Origin: Torymus aiolomorphi
Taxonomy: Eukaryota > Arthropoda > Insecta > Hymenoptera > Torymidae
NCBI GenBank assembly: GCA_036365515.1
Contig: CM070873.1
Span: 77,290,029 to 77,354,028, forward strand
Length of the DNA: 64,000 bases
Direction: 5' to 3'
Made by a program: the position numbers and the translations under genes. Every line of letters begins with the position of its first letter. Position 1 is the first letter of the stretch. The notes beneath the pieces were generated by a model. It ran no database searches. It had not been told where the DNA came from and saw only the letters and a list, made by a program, of their open reading frames with translations. This document shows, piece after piece, positions 22,260-33,932 of the stretch.

Positions 22260-22770
22260 ATTACTAATCTCATTTAACGAACTGTAATTCACTGTCTCCA
22301 TCCTATTATTTTTTACCGTGCAAGGTTTAAAACGAAGTTTAAAAATAAAACAACGAATTCTGCTCTAATCGTATTCTCCTTTTTGTAATTGAGATGTAGT
22401 ATAAGATATTTAAATACAGAGCACGAGTTGCGAAAAAAAATGAGAGTGCGGAACAATCATAGGTAGTTAGTGACGGCGAACGAATAAGAACGAGAGAAGA
22501 TCGAAAATAAAAGAGAGAAAAAGAGGGCGATAGAGAAAGATACAGAACGATTCAATATTGGTTAAACGAGGCACGTCCACTGATGGAGCAATTCAACTTG
22601 TATTAGTGAGTCGTTTTATTAAAGGCGTAGTTGGAGTAACGCGAGTCAGGCGACTATCAGTATTCTGCGAGACAAATATCTGTTTTTTGCATACAAATAT
22701 CCAATTAATTTCATATCTTTCCTCTTACAATAACAACCCATTCAATTTATGACAAACGGTTTGACATTAT
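22260..22770. other. Unique-looking AT-rich DNA
   Basis: No recognisable gene or repeat. The 64-codon frame from 22558 has no domain and no supporting context. Confidence 0.35.
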
Positions 22771-22773
22771 ATA

Positions 22774-22878
22774 TATGTGTGTGTGCGTGCGTGCGCGTGT
22801 GCGCGTGTGTGTGCGTGCGTGCGTGCGTGCGTGTGTGTGTGTGGGTGTGTGTGTGAGTGTGTGTGTGTGTGTGTGTGA
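22774..22878. repeat. (GT)n/(GC) compound microsatellite
   Basis: GT dinucleotides with GC interruptions (gtgcgtgcgtgcgcgtgtgc). It abuts the repeat at 22885 in the way the AC tracts abut the dispersed element elsewhere. Confidence 0.9.
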
Positions 22879-22884
22879 TTTTTT

Positions 22885-23240
22885 AGGTGAAGTGAGCAGG
22901 TCAAAATTTTAAAATCGCTGAAAATCGGTTTACTTCCAGTTTTGTATAAAAAAAATGTTCCTAGAGTTTTAGACCGAAATTTTCAAAAATAAAAGAGGTA
23001 TGGAACATTGAAAATCCAATTTTTTTTTTAATTTTTGGTTAAAATTCAACTTTATTCATTTTTTTACTCAAAATCTTGAAACTTTTTGTAGCAACATTGA
23101 TTGGGAAAAATTTTGCATTTTACTTGTAGAATGTGCAGTATTTTTTTGTGACCTTTTATAAAAGTCTCTGATTGGTTGATTTTTATTATACCTTTAGCGA
23201 AGCACTGTTAAAAGGATTTGCATTAAATTTAATGAATATG
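22885..23240. repeat. Dispersed repeat; empty-site counterpart of 27.0/28.7 kb
   Basis: Reverse-complement match to 28712-29040 (shared ggttaaaattcaactttatt, gtctctgattggtt) and, at its far end (aaggatttgcattaaattta), to about 27005-27035. The copy here lacks the palindromic element inserted in the other one. Confidence 0.75.
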
Positions 23241-23327
23241 TAAATGAAGCAAATTTCAAGTACGTAAATTAAAACCAAATTAATGAAATTACCTGAAAAT
23301 AAATGTGCAAATAACTGAAAATTAATG

Positions 23328-23525
23328 CAAATCTGCATTACAATTAAGGAAAATCTGCATTACAATTAATGCAAATCAGCATTACAATTTATGCGAAATT
23401 GCATTACAATTAATGCAAACCTGCATTACAATATATGCAAAATTCATGGAAATCTGCATTGTAATTAATGCAAATTCGCATTACAATTAATGCAAATCTG
23501 CTTTACAATTTATGCAAATCTGTAA
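23328..23525. repeat. ~22-bp minisatellite
   Basis: About nine units of aaatctgcattacaattaatg with small changes. Neighbouring AT-rich DNA at 26340-27020 contains many similar gcattaattttaatg words, so both ends of this larger repeat carry the same kind of sequence. Confidence 0.85.
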
Positions 23526-23539
23526 TGTACTGTAAATGT

Positions 23540-23960
23540 ACTGGAAAATTTCATCGCTGCACATTAAAAAAAAATTCCCGTAAACTGGAATTTCAATTGA
23601 ATGTATAAAACTTAACATATACGTATTTGAAATTTCTAGCAAAAGACGTTATACTAATAAAATTTTACTTGGGTCAAAACATTTACTTTGTTGTAAAATA
23701 TTTTTTTTTCTTTTTATTCAACAAATTATTTTTTTATTTTGCGAAAATAAAAAATTTTTAGAAAATGTAATAAATGGTACACAGTTTGTAGTGGAAATTA
23801 TTTATTTTGATTCAAATTTATTATATATTTTACTTACCTTACTTTTTTTTTGTTCCAGCAACAATGTTAATTTATGCATATAACTTTTTAATATTATAAA
23901 TTTTCGTATTTTCATTAAAGAACTTGTCTCTTTAATTAATCGCATTTTTATTATCGCAAA
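23540..23960. other. AT-rich DNA, nothing recognised
   Basis: No gene, RNA or element boundary could be supported in this stretch. Confidence 0.4.
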
Positions 23961-23967
23961 AAAAACT

Positions 23968-24035
23968 TACATAAAATTTTCGGCCTAACCGGGAATCGAA
24001 CCCGCAAACCTTGGGTTACTACCCGACTAGAAATT
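23968..24035 (-). other. tRNA-like 3' half (B box), SINE-like
   Basis: On the minus strand, gtttgcgggttcgattcccg forms a perfect T arm with a consensus B box (ggttcgattcc), preceded by an A-box-like ctagtcgggtag. The acceptor and D arm do not pair, so it is not a functional tRNA. It directly precedes the 90-bp array. Confidence 0.5.
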
Positions 24036-24239
24036 TTCAAACGGCAAAGACGCAGGACGGATCCGGCTGCCGTAATTCCTGATCCGCGCCAAACGAGGCA
24101 TATTACGCTGAACCTTATGAGGGCCGGATGATTTTACCTATCGATATCCGTACGTCCGGTAAAACATATGGCCCTGATCCGTCCCTCATTCGGGCAACAC
24201 GCGGCTTATTGTCTCTAAATAATCTTCGTAGTTTTTTAT

Positions 24240-25086
24240 TTAGGTCTCAGGACGCGTCTAATACGTAGTCTAGGTGCTCACGGTAGCCGATGACACTGTC
24301 TGCAGGTGGTGCTTTCTGTAAATTTTTGCCTCTAGGTGTTAGAACCCATCGAATGTATAGTCTAGATGTTCGGGGTCGCCAATAATGGAGTCTACATGAT
24401 GCGCTCCGTAGTTTTTGGCCTCTAGCTGTCGAACCGCATCCAACGTTTGATGTAGGTGTTCGGGGTAGCCGATGACGGAGTCTGGGTGGTGCGCACCAAA
24501 GGTTGCCTCTAGATATTGAAACTCATCAAATGCCTGGTCTAGGTGTCCAAGGTAGCCGATGATGGAGTCTAGGTTGTGCACTCCGTAATTTTTTGCGTCT
24601 AGATGTCGAAATGCATTCAATGCGTGGTCGAAGTGGTCGCGGTAGCCAGTGACGGTGTCTGGGTGATGCGCTCCGTAGTTTTCATTGTCCTCCACGTTTT
24701 CCGATGCATTCCAACACCTAGAGGCAAAAAACTATGGAGCGCATCACCTCGACTTCACCATCGGTGACCCCGAACACCTAGACCACGCATTCGATGCATT
24801 TCGATATCTAGACGTAAAAAACTACGGAGCGCACCACCTCGACTCCATCATCGGCTACCCCAATGACCTAGACCACGCATTCGATGCGTTCCAACACCTA
24901 GAGGCAAAAAACTATGGAGCGCACCACCTCGACTTCACCATCGGTGACCCCGAACACCTAGACTACGCATTCGATGCATTTCGATATCTAGACGTAAAAA
25001 ACTACGGAGCGCACCACCTAAAATCCACCATGGGCCAACCCGCACACATAAACCACGAATTAAATGCATTTATAACGGAAAAATGA
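24240..25086. repeat. Head-to-head 90-bp tandem array, open in one frame on both arms
   Basis: Plus arm: aaaaaactatggagcgcaNcacctcga at 24727, 24817, 24907 and 24997, an exact 90-bp period. Minus arm: four to five diverged copies from about 24690 down to 24250, inverted about a junction near 24690. Because 90 is a multiple of three, the plus arm is open from 24685 to 25086 and the minus arm from 24695 to 24339. Both translate to a 30-residue repeat containing NYGAHHLD, IGYPEHLDHAFDAF and HLEAK. The copies differ mostly by substitutions with no frame-breaking indel. Either a true repeat-protein gene pair or a minisatellite with a fortunate period. No domain can be named. Confidence 0.7.
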
Positions 25087-25089
25087 CAC

Positions 25090-25470
25090 GTACCTTATCC
25101 GGAAAATATCACGGCGTTATACCGGCCCGGATAAGGCTTATTGTAAATGAATTTATCGTACGGCAGAAACGCAAGTACCTTACAATAAAAATGTTACATG
25201 CCGCGCGAGGGCCTTGCAGGGCATACGCCATCCGGCCCGTGTGATACCAACGGCACGCCGTATTTCATTTCTACTCGGGTACGCACGCACGCTATCCGTT
25301 ACGCTATCGCTCGCTTGAAGAAGTTTGACATTTTCATCTACATAATGTGCATTATCCATATTAATTCAATTGATATTAGATTTTGATTATTCAACTAAAA
25401 TATTAATGGCCTTTAAGAATTATTTATTTAAACAATATTTTAAGTAAACGAGTTCGATTTTATGTAAAGT
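25090..25470. other. Flank of the array with ccggat-rich words
   Basis: Both flanks of the array contain gc-rich ccggat/atccgg words (24050-24190 and 25095-25240), hinting that the array is the core of a larger palindromic unit. No gene recognised. Confidence 0.35.
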
Positions 25471-25477
25471 TAATTAA

Positions 25478-25835
25478 GGTGATGTGAAATACCGACATAA
25501 TTTTTGAACGTGTACATGTTATGCGAATACTAATAGAATTACTCAAAGAATTTTTAGAGTATAGTATTTACATATACTGAGCGCCTGACAATCCTGTTTT
25601 CCAAAAAAAATACTTAGAAATTATTTAATTAAATAAAAACCGCAATGCCGGTAAGTAGGAACCTGCATTTGTATAATTTTGATCTAGTTTTTAAACGAGC
25701 ATATTTGATGGAAATGCTAATAAAATCACTCAAAAATGTCTGAGCATAGTATTTACATATACGGAGCGTTTGACAAAATTGTTTTTTTTCTTTTTTTAAA
25801 TAATGATAAATTTTTAAATCATTGAACAAACATTT
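25478..25835. mobile_element. Copy of the TTAA-associated MITE family (one end visible)
   Basis: Starts at TTAA (25474-25477) with ggtgatgtgaaataccgaca and contains two diverged internal copies of a unit including gctaataaaatcactcaaa and agtatttacatatac. It matches 53705-54085 in reverse orientation. The second terminus is not clear here. Confidence 0.65.
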
Positions 25836-26340
25836 AGAATGAATAAAAATAAAAATATTTTAGATTTGAAATAATATTATATACTTGGAAGAGCGATAAA
25901 TTAAGTTGGAGGAAGCTACGTGCCAATCATTGCGCCTAATGAAATTTTATGTTTAAGTTTATTCAATTTCCTTTAGTTCGGCATTAATTTTAATGAGCAT
26001 TAATATTACATCGAATACTAACAAGATTTCTACCATACCGGCACCTTTCTGTTTTGATTAAAACCTTTATCTAACAATATTTTTTAAGTGACTCCAAACG
26101 TATGTTGCTAGAAATAACATACAACTTAAATAATGCTTAATATTTAAAAAAAAAAAAAAAAAAAATAACCGTATGAGCTGCTGCTCCAACTCGTAGATAT
26201 CGTAGCGAAATCATTAGCTTTCATCTTCCCCTTCGGGCTTTGAGTGTATGCATGATTTCGGTTAGTGTGGTTTGTTTAATTGTACACTTGAAATTCTTGA
26301 AACAAATTTAAAGTAGATGCGATAAAAAATTTCTTTTTGA
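25836..26340. other. AT-rich DNA with a terminus-like motif
   Basis: 25890-25930 (attaagttggaggaagctac, gtgccaatcattg) matches 36690-36735 and, inverted, 45420-45475. A 24-base A run lies at about 26143. Otherwise unremarkable. Confidence 0.45.
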
Positions 26341-27030
26341 CAGTAAAATTTCAGGCACATTCAATGTAAATATTCATTAAATTTAACACATTTACTGTAA
26401 AAAGTATATAAATTTTATGTAGATGCATTAAATTTGCCTTGCTTTAACAGTAATCTTTATGCCCTTGCATAGTAATATTAATGAAAATTTCATAAAATTA
26501 AAAGAACAATAACTTAAATGTGACGCTCAGTACTGGAATAGCCTTTCTTGTTTTATGTCATGAAATTTCATGTAAAGTTTATTAAATTTGTTTCACATTC
26601 ACGTTAATTTTAATGCACGTGAACTGCATGATTTGTGTTTATATACATGAAGTTTAAAGCATGGTACTTTAAATGTAATGTGCATTAGTTGATTTAATTA
26701 TTCGTATAATGTAATGAAATATTATGAAATGTAATTAAATTTCGTTATCTTCAACATTAATTTTAATGCACGTAAACTGTAATTTTTATCAGCATGTTCA
26801 TTAAACTTTCTGCATGACACATTAATTTTAATTTACACTCGTAATTTTCATGCAATACAGATATTTCATGTACTCGTACAATAATTTTAATGTACTTTCA
26901 TTAATATTGTATGGATTTACATTAATTTTATAGTAGATGTGCATGAAATGATATTTAAGTTACAAATTCATGAAAATTTGTACGAGTGTACATTAAAGGT
27001 GCATTAAATTTAATGATATTTTTAACAGTG
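26340..27030. repeat. AT-rich repetitive tract of attaattttaatg words
   Basis: Degenerate direct and inverted repeats of cattaattttaatgcacgta-like words, related to the minisatellite at 23328. Non-coding. Confidence 0.55.
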
Positions 27031-27045
27031 AAAGATATTGAGAGA

Positions 27046-28702
27046 GCGGTGTAATATCTTTTGTTCGACAAAATTTTTTTGAATTCTTCTTTTAAAATCC
27101 TTCAAAATGAGACCTGGATCGATACTGGCCAAGTTAAGGAAAAAAAGTTACAATTTTCTGAAATATCAAGAAAAACCAATAATTGGCATTTCTGACCGTA
27201 TGATTGATTTGGAAAGTTATTATTATTCATACATCTTATATTATGGATCCACTCACTCAATCTTTTTAAAGCATCAAATAGAACATTTAACATATATTTA
27301 ATAATATTAGACGTATATAATAAGTCTTACGTAACTGTGAATTCTGAATTTCATTCAGTTTCAATCTTCTGAATATCCAATCGGAACCACTTTCTTCACT
27401 AATGTGCTTGACTCATACATTTTGTATCTACTTAAAATTGAATTTCATATTTAACCTAAGATTATGGGTGCAAAGGCTAAAGGTTATTTACTATAAAAAT
27501 ATCAAAATGAAATTGGGTTATAAGGATCAGATATTTATAAATAAAATATGATTCTCTTATTAGAACTTCGCTTCATAACATTTTTATTAAAGAAATACCA
27601 TGCTGTTTGATCTTATTAATTATTAAATTAAATATAATAGCACATCTTTATCACTTACATTTTAAAATTAACAGTTAATTGAAAAAAATTTATAGTATAA
27701 TTTATTGAAAATAATATATTAAACCTTAAGAATATAGAGTTTGAATATTGAATATATGTTTTTTATAACTTAAAAATAATAGAATAGAGAGAAAATACGT
27801 GCAAAGATTAAAAACTATTAATTTTGAAACATGTTATGATTGAATGCTTGCAATTGAGAATATATATTATATATTTTAATATAAGATTTCTAAATTAAAT
27901 TATATATCAAATAGCATGGTACTTCTTTAATAAAAATGTTATGAAGCGAAGTCCTAATAATAGAATCATATTTTATTTATAAATATCTGATCCTTATAAC
28001 CCAATTTCATTTTGATATTTTTATAGTAAATAACCTTTAGCCTTTGCACCCATAATCTTAGGTTAAATATGAAATTCAATTTTAAGTAGATTCAGAATTC
28101 ACAGTTACGTACGACTTATTATATACGTCTACTAGCAAAATCCAAATGCGCTGCGCGCATACTATTTTGTTTTTTAGGTTATAAATAAATAATTTTTCAT
28201 TATGATTTCATTTTAATGCGTTTAAATGATAGGATAATCAGATCATTTTTCAAAGCATCACAAAATTAATCTTTTTATTCTAATTTGATTTAATTATTTA
28301 GTTTTAAATAGTTAAGAATAAAAATTCAATTTCAAAAATTCATGTAGCGGAAGTAGCGAATTTTCGCGCCTATTCCTTACGGACCAATCAAAATCACTCT
28401 TTAAGTGCTTCACAACATCCGGCCATCGTTTTTTTAAGAAAGGAATATTCTTGAAAATAGATGTTAAATATTGTATTTGATGCTTTAAAAAAATTCAGTG
28501 AGTGTATCCATGATATAAGATGTATGAAAAATTCTAAATCAATCATACGGTCAAAAATGCCAATTATTGGTTTTTCTTAATATTACAGAAAATTGTAACT
28601 TTTTTTCCTTAGCTTGGCCAGTATCGATCCAGATCTCATTTTGAAGGATTTTAAAAGAAGAATCCAAAAAAATGTTGTCAAACAAAAAATATTACACCGC
28701 TC
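27046..28702. mobile_element. Palindromic foldback element interrupted by a Helitron
   Basis: Outer arms gatattgagagagcggtgta (27046-27300) and its complement (28456-28702), inner arms 27305-27612 and 27905-28131, loop about 290 bp of AT-rich DNA. The right arm is split by a Helitron at 28132-28456. The flanks on both sides match the repeat at 22885-23240, which lacks the insertion. Frames of about 60 codons on both strands are mirror images of the two arms. Confidence 0.82.
28132..28456 (-). mobile_element. Short non-autonomous Helitron
   Basis: Minus strand: 5' end tctattttcaagaatattcc preceded by A, 3' end with hairpin atgcgcgcagcgcat, an 11-nt spacer and CTAG followed by T. This is the canonical Helitron architecture. 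No target duplication, as expected. It breaks the symmetry of the surrounding palindrome, which independently supports the borders. Confidence 0.75.
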
Positions 28703-28711
28703 TCTCAATAT

Positions 28712-29155
28712 CCTTCATTGAAGGTATAGTAAAAATTAACCAATCAGAGACTTTTATAAAAGATCACACAAAAATAGTACTGGTACATTCTACAAGTAAA
28801 ATTCAAACTTTTTCCCAATCAATGTTCTATACAAAAAGTTTCAAGATTTTGAGTAAAAAATGAATAAAGTTGAATTTTAACCAAAAATTTAAAAAAAATT
28901 GGATTTTCAATGTTCCATAATTCTTTTATTTTTTAAAATTTCGGTCTAAAACTAGGAACATTTTTTTTTTCATACAAAATTAGAAGTAGACCGATTTTCA
29001 TCGATTTTAAAATTTTGGAAACGATCCATTTTCGGAAAATATGACCAAGACAAAAGTTATAGCATTTTTAATGTCCGATCAAATGGTGGCCATGACCTGG
29101 ACCCTGACCATGACCATGACCTTGATGGTCATTACAAGATCAAGTTGATTTTTGC
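28712..29155. repeat. Inverted copy of 22885-23215
   Basis: Reverse complement of the 22.9 kb repeat through 29040, then imperfect tgaccatgacc repeats. The 63-codon frame at 28672 is not supported by any domain. Confidence 0.7.
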
Positions 29156-29319
29156 TTCCTCCTAGAGGAAGCTTTGTGATAGTAATTTTTTGAGTTATTG
29201 TAAAAACATGTTATAATTGTTTTTCGAGGTGTTAGGAATCAAAATACATGATTTTTGAAAAATGTCTGTATGGATGTATGTGTGTGTGTTTGTGTGTGTA
29301 TGTGCGAGTGCGTATGCGT

Positions 29320-29368
<49 letters not shown>

Positions 29369-30678
29369 TGTGTGTGTGTGTGTGGGTGTACGCCTGAATC
29401 TTAGCTTCTACTGGATTTTAGCTGGACAGGTCTCATTTTTTTGTTTTTTTTTTTGTGATAGCGGGTCAAAAATTCGTTTTTTTATTCGCTGATGCGTTTT
29501 TGTTTTATTTCGAATTTTCGATTTTCTCAAAATTGATTTTTGCTTTTTTTTTAATGATAAGATCGAGATATTTGAATCGAATGGATAGCATTCGAAAGAG
29601 CATTAACATACCTATATTTTCTAAAAAAAATTTCTCTAGCTCTCACGGTTCTTTTGTTATTAACAAAAACGTGTTTTCTTTTTTTAAAGCTTATTACTCC
29701 TCAACTAAACGGTCAATTTTTTTGAGAAAAATCATGATAATGCAGAATATAAATAGCTATAATCTGTAAAAATTTGAATCTATTTTGTCGACTAGTTTTT
29801 AAGAAAAGAATTGAAATATAAAAAAAAAGAGGTTTGTATGTCCATCGATTACGGGAGTAAAATTAACTTAATCGCTTCGAAATTCCTTGTAGAATTAGAT
29901 TTTGGCTAGCTCTCGGTCGAGTTCTTTGGGCAAAATGATTAGTCCAGAAATTTCAGAAATACTTGAGGTTAAAATTCTTTTAACCTTCTTTTCAAATCGT
30001 AATTTCTCGAGAATGGCTCCGTGTATCAGCTCCAAATTTATAGACAATTTTGTATGTGATATAGATAATATGTGTGCGAGTTTGTATCTAGATCATACGA
30101 TTACTTTTTGAGATATTTGATTTTGAAAATTTTCGAATTTTACAAAGTCATTTTCTTTGTCGCATGATAACTAGAGAAAACAAAAATTGGTTTAATCATG
30201 TTGAAATTTTGTGGAGATATAGAGTTTATATATTATCGTATAAGTCCTTTAGGTAAAAGAATTGTCTCATAATTTTTAGAGATATTTAAGGTTAAAAATT
30301 TTTTACGGTTTTTTTCAAAATCGTAATTTCTCAATGACGACTTCATGTATCAGTTTGAAATTTATAGACTATTTTGTATGCGATATAGGCAATACCTGTG
30401 TAAAATTTCATTCAGATTATATGCTTATTTTTTTAGATGTTTGATATTTAAAATTTTAGTATTTTTGAAAATGACTTTCTTTGTTGTCGCACAATATAAC
30501 TACATTAAAATTGTTTTAATTTCTTTGATATTTGATGAAGATGTAGAGTTTGTATATTATTTATTAGAAGAGTTCTTAGGGTAAAAGAATTCGTTTATGA
30601 ATTTCAAAGATATTTGAGGTTAAAACTATTTTAGCCCTCTTTTAAAATCGCAATTATTCGGGAACGCATTTATGTATA
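29156..30678 (-). repeat. Dispersed element, copy 3 (1.5 kb), inverted relative to 45.6-47.1 kb
   Basis: Begins with the hairpin gcttcctcctagaggaagc, followed by a (GT)n tract (29280-29392), then three to four diverged copies of a segment with aatttctcgagaatggctcc, tgtatcagctccaaatttat and cgaattttacaaagt, ending near 30670. The whole order is mirrored at 45600-47115. Two short frames through it have no domain. Confidence 0.8.
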
Positions 30679-31100
30679 CTAGAAAATGGAAATAACATGC
30701 GCTATGCGCGCGTGTTGTGTGCCTACTTTTGTTTTGTAATAGCCATTTATTATTTTTAAGGTTAGAACCTTTTTCTTACATCGGAAAATCCAGAAAGAGC
30801 ACACAAATACGGACAGGCATACTACTAGAGACAAGTACCCTATGTGTGAAATTTCACAAAGAAAATATAATTTGAAGTAAAGGTTATATAGGAATTTTAA
30901 AAGGTTTTGACTATAATCTTACAATCAATTATTTTATTTATTTTTCACACATAATTTAAAAAAAAAAATCATACCTATTATTTTATTCATATTTTATACA
31001 TAATTTAGAAATTAATACTTTTTAATCTTCATAAATGAATTTAATTATAATTATGTCATAAATTGTTACAAAAATTATAAATTTTGTTATTAAAACTTAA
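30679..31100 (-). mobile_element. Helitron-like 3' terminus
   Basis: On the minus strand a gcgcatagcgc hairpin is followed by about 16 nt and CTAG|T at 30679. The body contains acacaaatacggacaggcat (also at 14478). The 5' border was not found. AT-rich, non-coding. Confidence 0.5.
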
Positions 31101-31993
31101 TTAAGATGGTCTTACACCTAAAAATTTTGAAAAAATCAACTTTTTTTTATTGAATTTTTTAATTATATGGCCGAATCCATCTCAAATCAGACAGCCCGCG
31201 TATGCCTATTTCACCTATCATGTTGAAATAAAAATATTTATGTTCTACTCGAAAAAATATTTTACACGTGTTTTTTTATTTTTTTGTTTCATCAAAATTT
31301 CATGCGTTCAGCGATGCCGAAAAATTCCGAGAAAATTCTTTCATTGAGAAAAAAATTTTCAATGTGATTTTCAGACTGCTATTGTTTCAGCAGTTTTTCG
31401 AGCTTTTAAACGTGTAACACACAATTTCACTCAGTTTTGAGCCCTCTTTAACGGCCTTAATGTCATTTTCAAAAAGAATAAATCCACGAGCTATGCACTT
31501 TTTACTGAAAAATTCATTTTTTAGGGAAGTGCCTTTTTCTCGAAAACCCCATGTTTTTTTTGCACAATTTTTGTTGTCGTGATAGAGGACGGTAATGCCT
31601 AGCTAGACGTATTTGTGAGATTCGGTACTTTTTCCCTGGGATAGCGATCACTAATGAGATAACACACAAACAAATTTTTCACGCCTAATGCTTATATATA
31701 GTCAATGATATTAGAGTCAATGTAAAGGTATTTGTCTTTGTGTGTATGTAATATACAGGTACACATAACTATGTATTTATTTGTTATTTGCGTCTTTTTG
31801 ATTTTTTATTTTTATACCTTTTTTTCATTTGTATACCTATTTTACTACCTTTGTTTTTCTGCTTCATTGTTCTTAATTCAGTAAGCGGACGATCAGCGGT
31901 CTTTGCTGTCAAACAATGTATTTTATCGTCACATGTTTTTTAACCCATATATGAGTTTTTTGAATTCCAGGATACTTTGGAGTTGTAAGCCAA

Positions 31994-32632
31994 TCAATAT
32001 TTTTTTTCTTTTCTGAATTGTTCTATTTCAGCATCTTGTAAATGTATTATTTTAATAGCATCAGTATATTTTTGAACATGTATTGCAAAATCATTTGCGT
32101 TTTGAATAGCTTCTTCAAGGGGCTCTCGAAGATTATGCGAAGTAGCATAATGCTTTATAAGTCCACCCACACCATCTACAGCTCCTTTGCCGTGCCCAGT
32201 AGCAGAGAACAACCATTTTATATCACACGGTGCTCGTTTTAGTTCATCTAATTGAAAGCGATTTTTAAAGTGACTCGCAGCGCCGTCTGATACGATGGTA
32301 ATTTTTTTAATTGAATCACAACAATTTTCTTTCAAGAATTTTATAATTTTTTGTACTGCTAGCAAAGCATACGCTGAATCATGTTTTCGGTCATCACTTA
32401 TAACTGCGAAACTTTGTGTCGAATCCCCTTGATAAGAGACTGCTGTGAAAATAGAAATTTGATCATTAACCCAATAATTTCCTTGAACAGCTTTATTATG
32501 AATCACAGCCCAGTTTTCAGCGAAGTCTATTTGAAGAACTAAATGATGTGAGTCTTTTTTAGCACTTTCTCTTTCTGTTTTTATAGCTTTGCGTTGTATA
32601 TTTTTTACATACATGTGAGTACTAACCCTCAT
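31994..32632 (-). pseudogene. DDE transposase, catalytic part
   Basis: Third segment, 212 codons, an RNase H-fold transposase core. Candidate catalytic acids: D36 in LQIDFAENW, D116 in VSDGAASHFKNR, and D153 in GHGKGAVDGVGG. The HGKGxVDGxGG signature recurs in a group of uncharacterised animal transposases (known to me from hydra and aphid annotations). The enzyme would cut and paste elements with the long TIRs that flank it. Only the breaks between segments argue against activity. Confidence 0.75.
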
Positions 32633-33504
32633 GGTCCAAACCGAAAGTTCATCTTTAAAAGCAGAAATTGATAGTGTCTTTTAATGAGGTTTCCATTATC
32701 CCACAAAGCATATGTAATTTCTTCTGTGCCTTCTACATCTTGCAGTTTTAAAACATGAAACGTAATTCCCTTAATCCCTGGACATAGTTTACATTCTTGT
32801 AAATAACATAAATCAGATGGCTCAGAACACATTGTTGCATTTATTATTTGTGACCGACTTTCATCCAACTCTGTGACGTTACTCCCTCTAAAATTAATTA
32901 AGCTCGTAAGAAATAAATCATAATTTGCGCAATAGATACAGAGACAAACTTCTTTGATGGGGCTAAGTAAGACATACTTTGGTCGCAACCTATAAAATTT
33001 CGATTTTCCAATTCTCAATTCTGGATAATCATTTTTAAATACTTTATACGTCTCTTTTAAACTTCGAGTAAGAAAACGCTTAACTTCTTTCTCTTTTTTA
33101 TTGTTAACTTTAATTGTAACAACGTCACATTTATTAGGACTTTGTCTTGAACAATTAAAATCATCATTTAAATAATATTCCATAACAATTTTTTCCATGT
33201 TTTCATCAATCGGATGGCCTGAATATGCATCTGGTTCTGAATAAATTCCTTTTTCTTTAACAAGATTTCTCGATTTGTTGATCATATACATTGTTATTTC
33301 TGGAAATAAAGATAAAATTTCATGTTTTGTAAAGGATGAAGGTAGCAAAGTCAGAATTTTTATTTTTTCTGATACCGTAGAACACTTTTGCAAGGCTAGA
33401 CCAAGATTTTGTATCCATTCTGTACAATGGCATACAGTTGATTCATTTGCTGTTATAGAAACGTCATAAACATTGTTCAACTTCACATCAAGGGTATTAG
33501 ACAA
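32629..33504 (-). pseudogene. DDE transposase, middle part with Cys cluster
   Basis: Second segment, about 290 codons. It contains a helical region (HEILSLFPEITMYMINKSRN), a conserved-looking GHPIDENMEKIVMEYYLNDD, the word SRQSPNKCDVVTI, and a C-rich metal-binding module: CLCIYCANYD followed by CYLQECKLCPGI. A related but shorter sequence lies at 51579-51815, showing that at least two copies of the family are present. It ends in ATGA overlapping the third segment, so the junction is a second break or an unrecognised intron (a gttagt donor sits just there). Confidence 0.75.
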
Positions 33505-33932
33505 TGTTGAAAGTATTTTTTTTTCTTCTTTGTTACGTAATTTTCAATTGATTTTTCATGTATAAGATTTTTTCTTTTAAGAGGCGATACAGAACCTAAG
33601 AAAGATGTACTTATTTCATTATTAAATTCTTCAATGCGTTCTGGAGTACTTGGTAAAAAATCTTCATCTCTATCAACTACGTTATCGGTAACTTCATTAT
33701 CCGTTATAAATTCATTGTCAGTACTACTCACCAATTCTAAAGCACGATTGTAACAATGTTGACACAGATATGTAGAAGGTGTCAAAGGTAAATGAGGATA
33801 GAGGTGCTTCAATGGATGAGCAAGATTCTCAAGTTGTTTTAAACGTACGGAACTAGATTTGTAAATAATTTGTTTGTGTTTGTCTAAAAAGTCTGCACAT
33901 TTGATTCTCTCTGTTGAGTAATATTGAGACAT
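33483..33932 (-). pseudogene. DDE transposase, N-terminal part
   Basis: First segment (149 codons) of the transposase. It starts MSQYYSTERIKC and contains a Cys pair (LCQHCYNRA), probably part of a zinc-binding N-terminal domain, then an acidic spacer rich in Asp/Glu/Asn and a Lys run. The frame is lost in the A-rich run encoding the Lys stretch (near 33520), where a one-base change would lead into the next segment, which overlaps it by about 20 bp. Confidence 0.7.

Noticed and set aside
23328..23525. CRISPR-like array
   Set aside because: Units are contiguous and degenerate with no unique spacers; an animal minisatellite.
23968..24035. Functional tRNA gene on the minus strand
   Set aside because: Only the T arm is convincing; D and acceptor arms fail.
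24339..25086. Annotating the two array frames as definite genes
   Set aside because: The period is divisible by three, which keeps any frame open without selection; reported as a repeat with an open question.
27102..27301. Frames on both strands at 27.1-27.3 kb and 28.67-28.86 kb
   Set aside because: Mirror images through the palindrome and dispersed repeat; no conserved protein.
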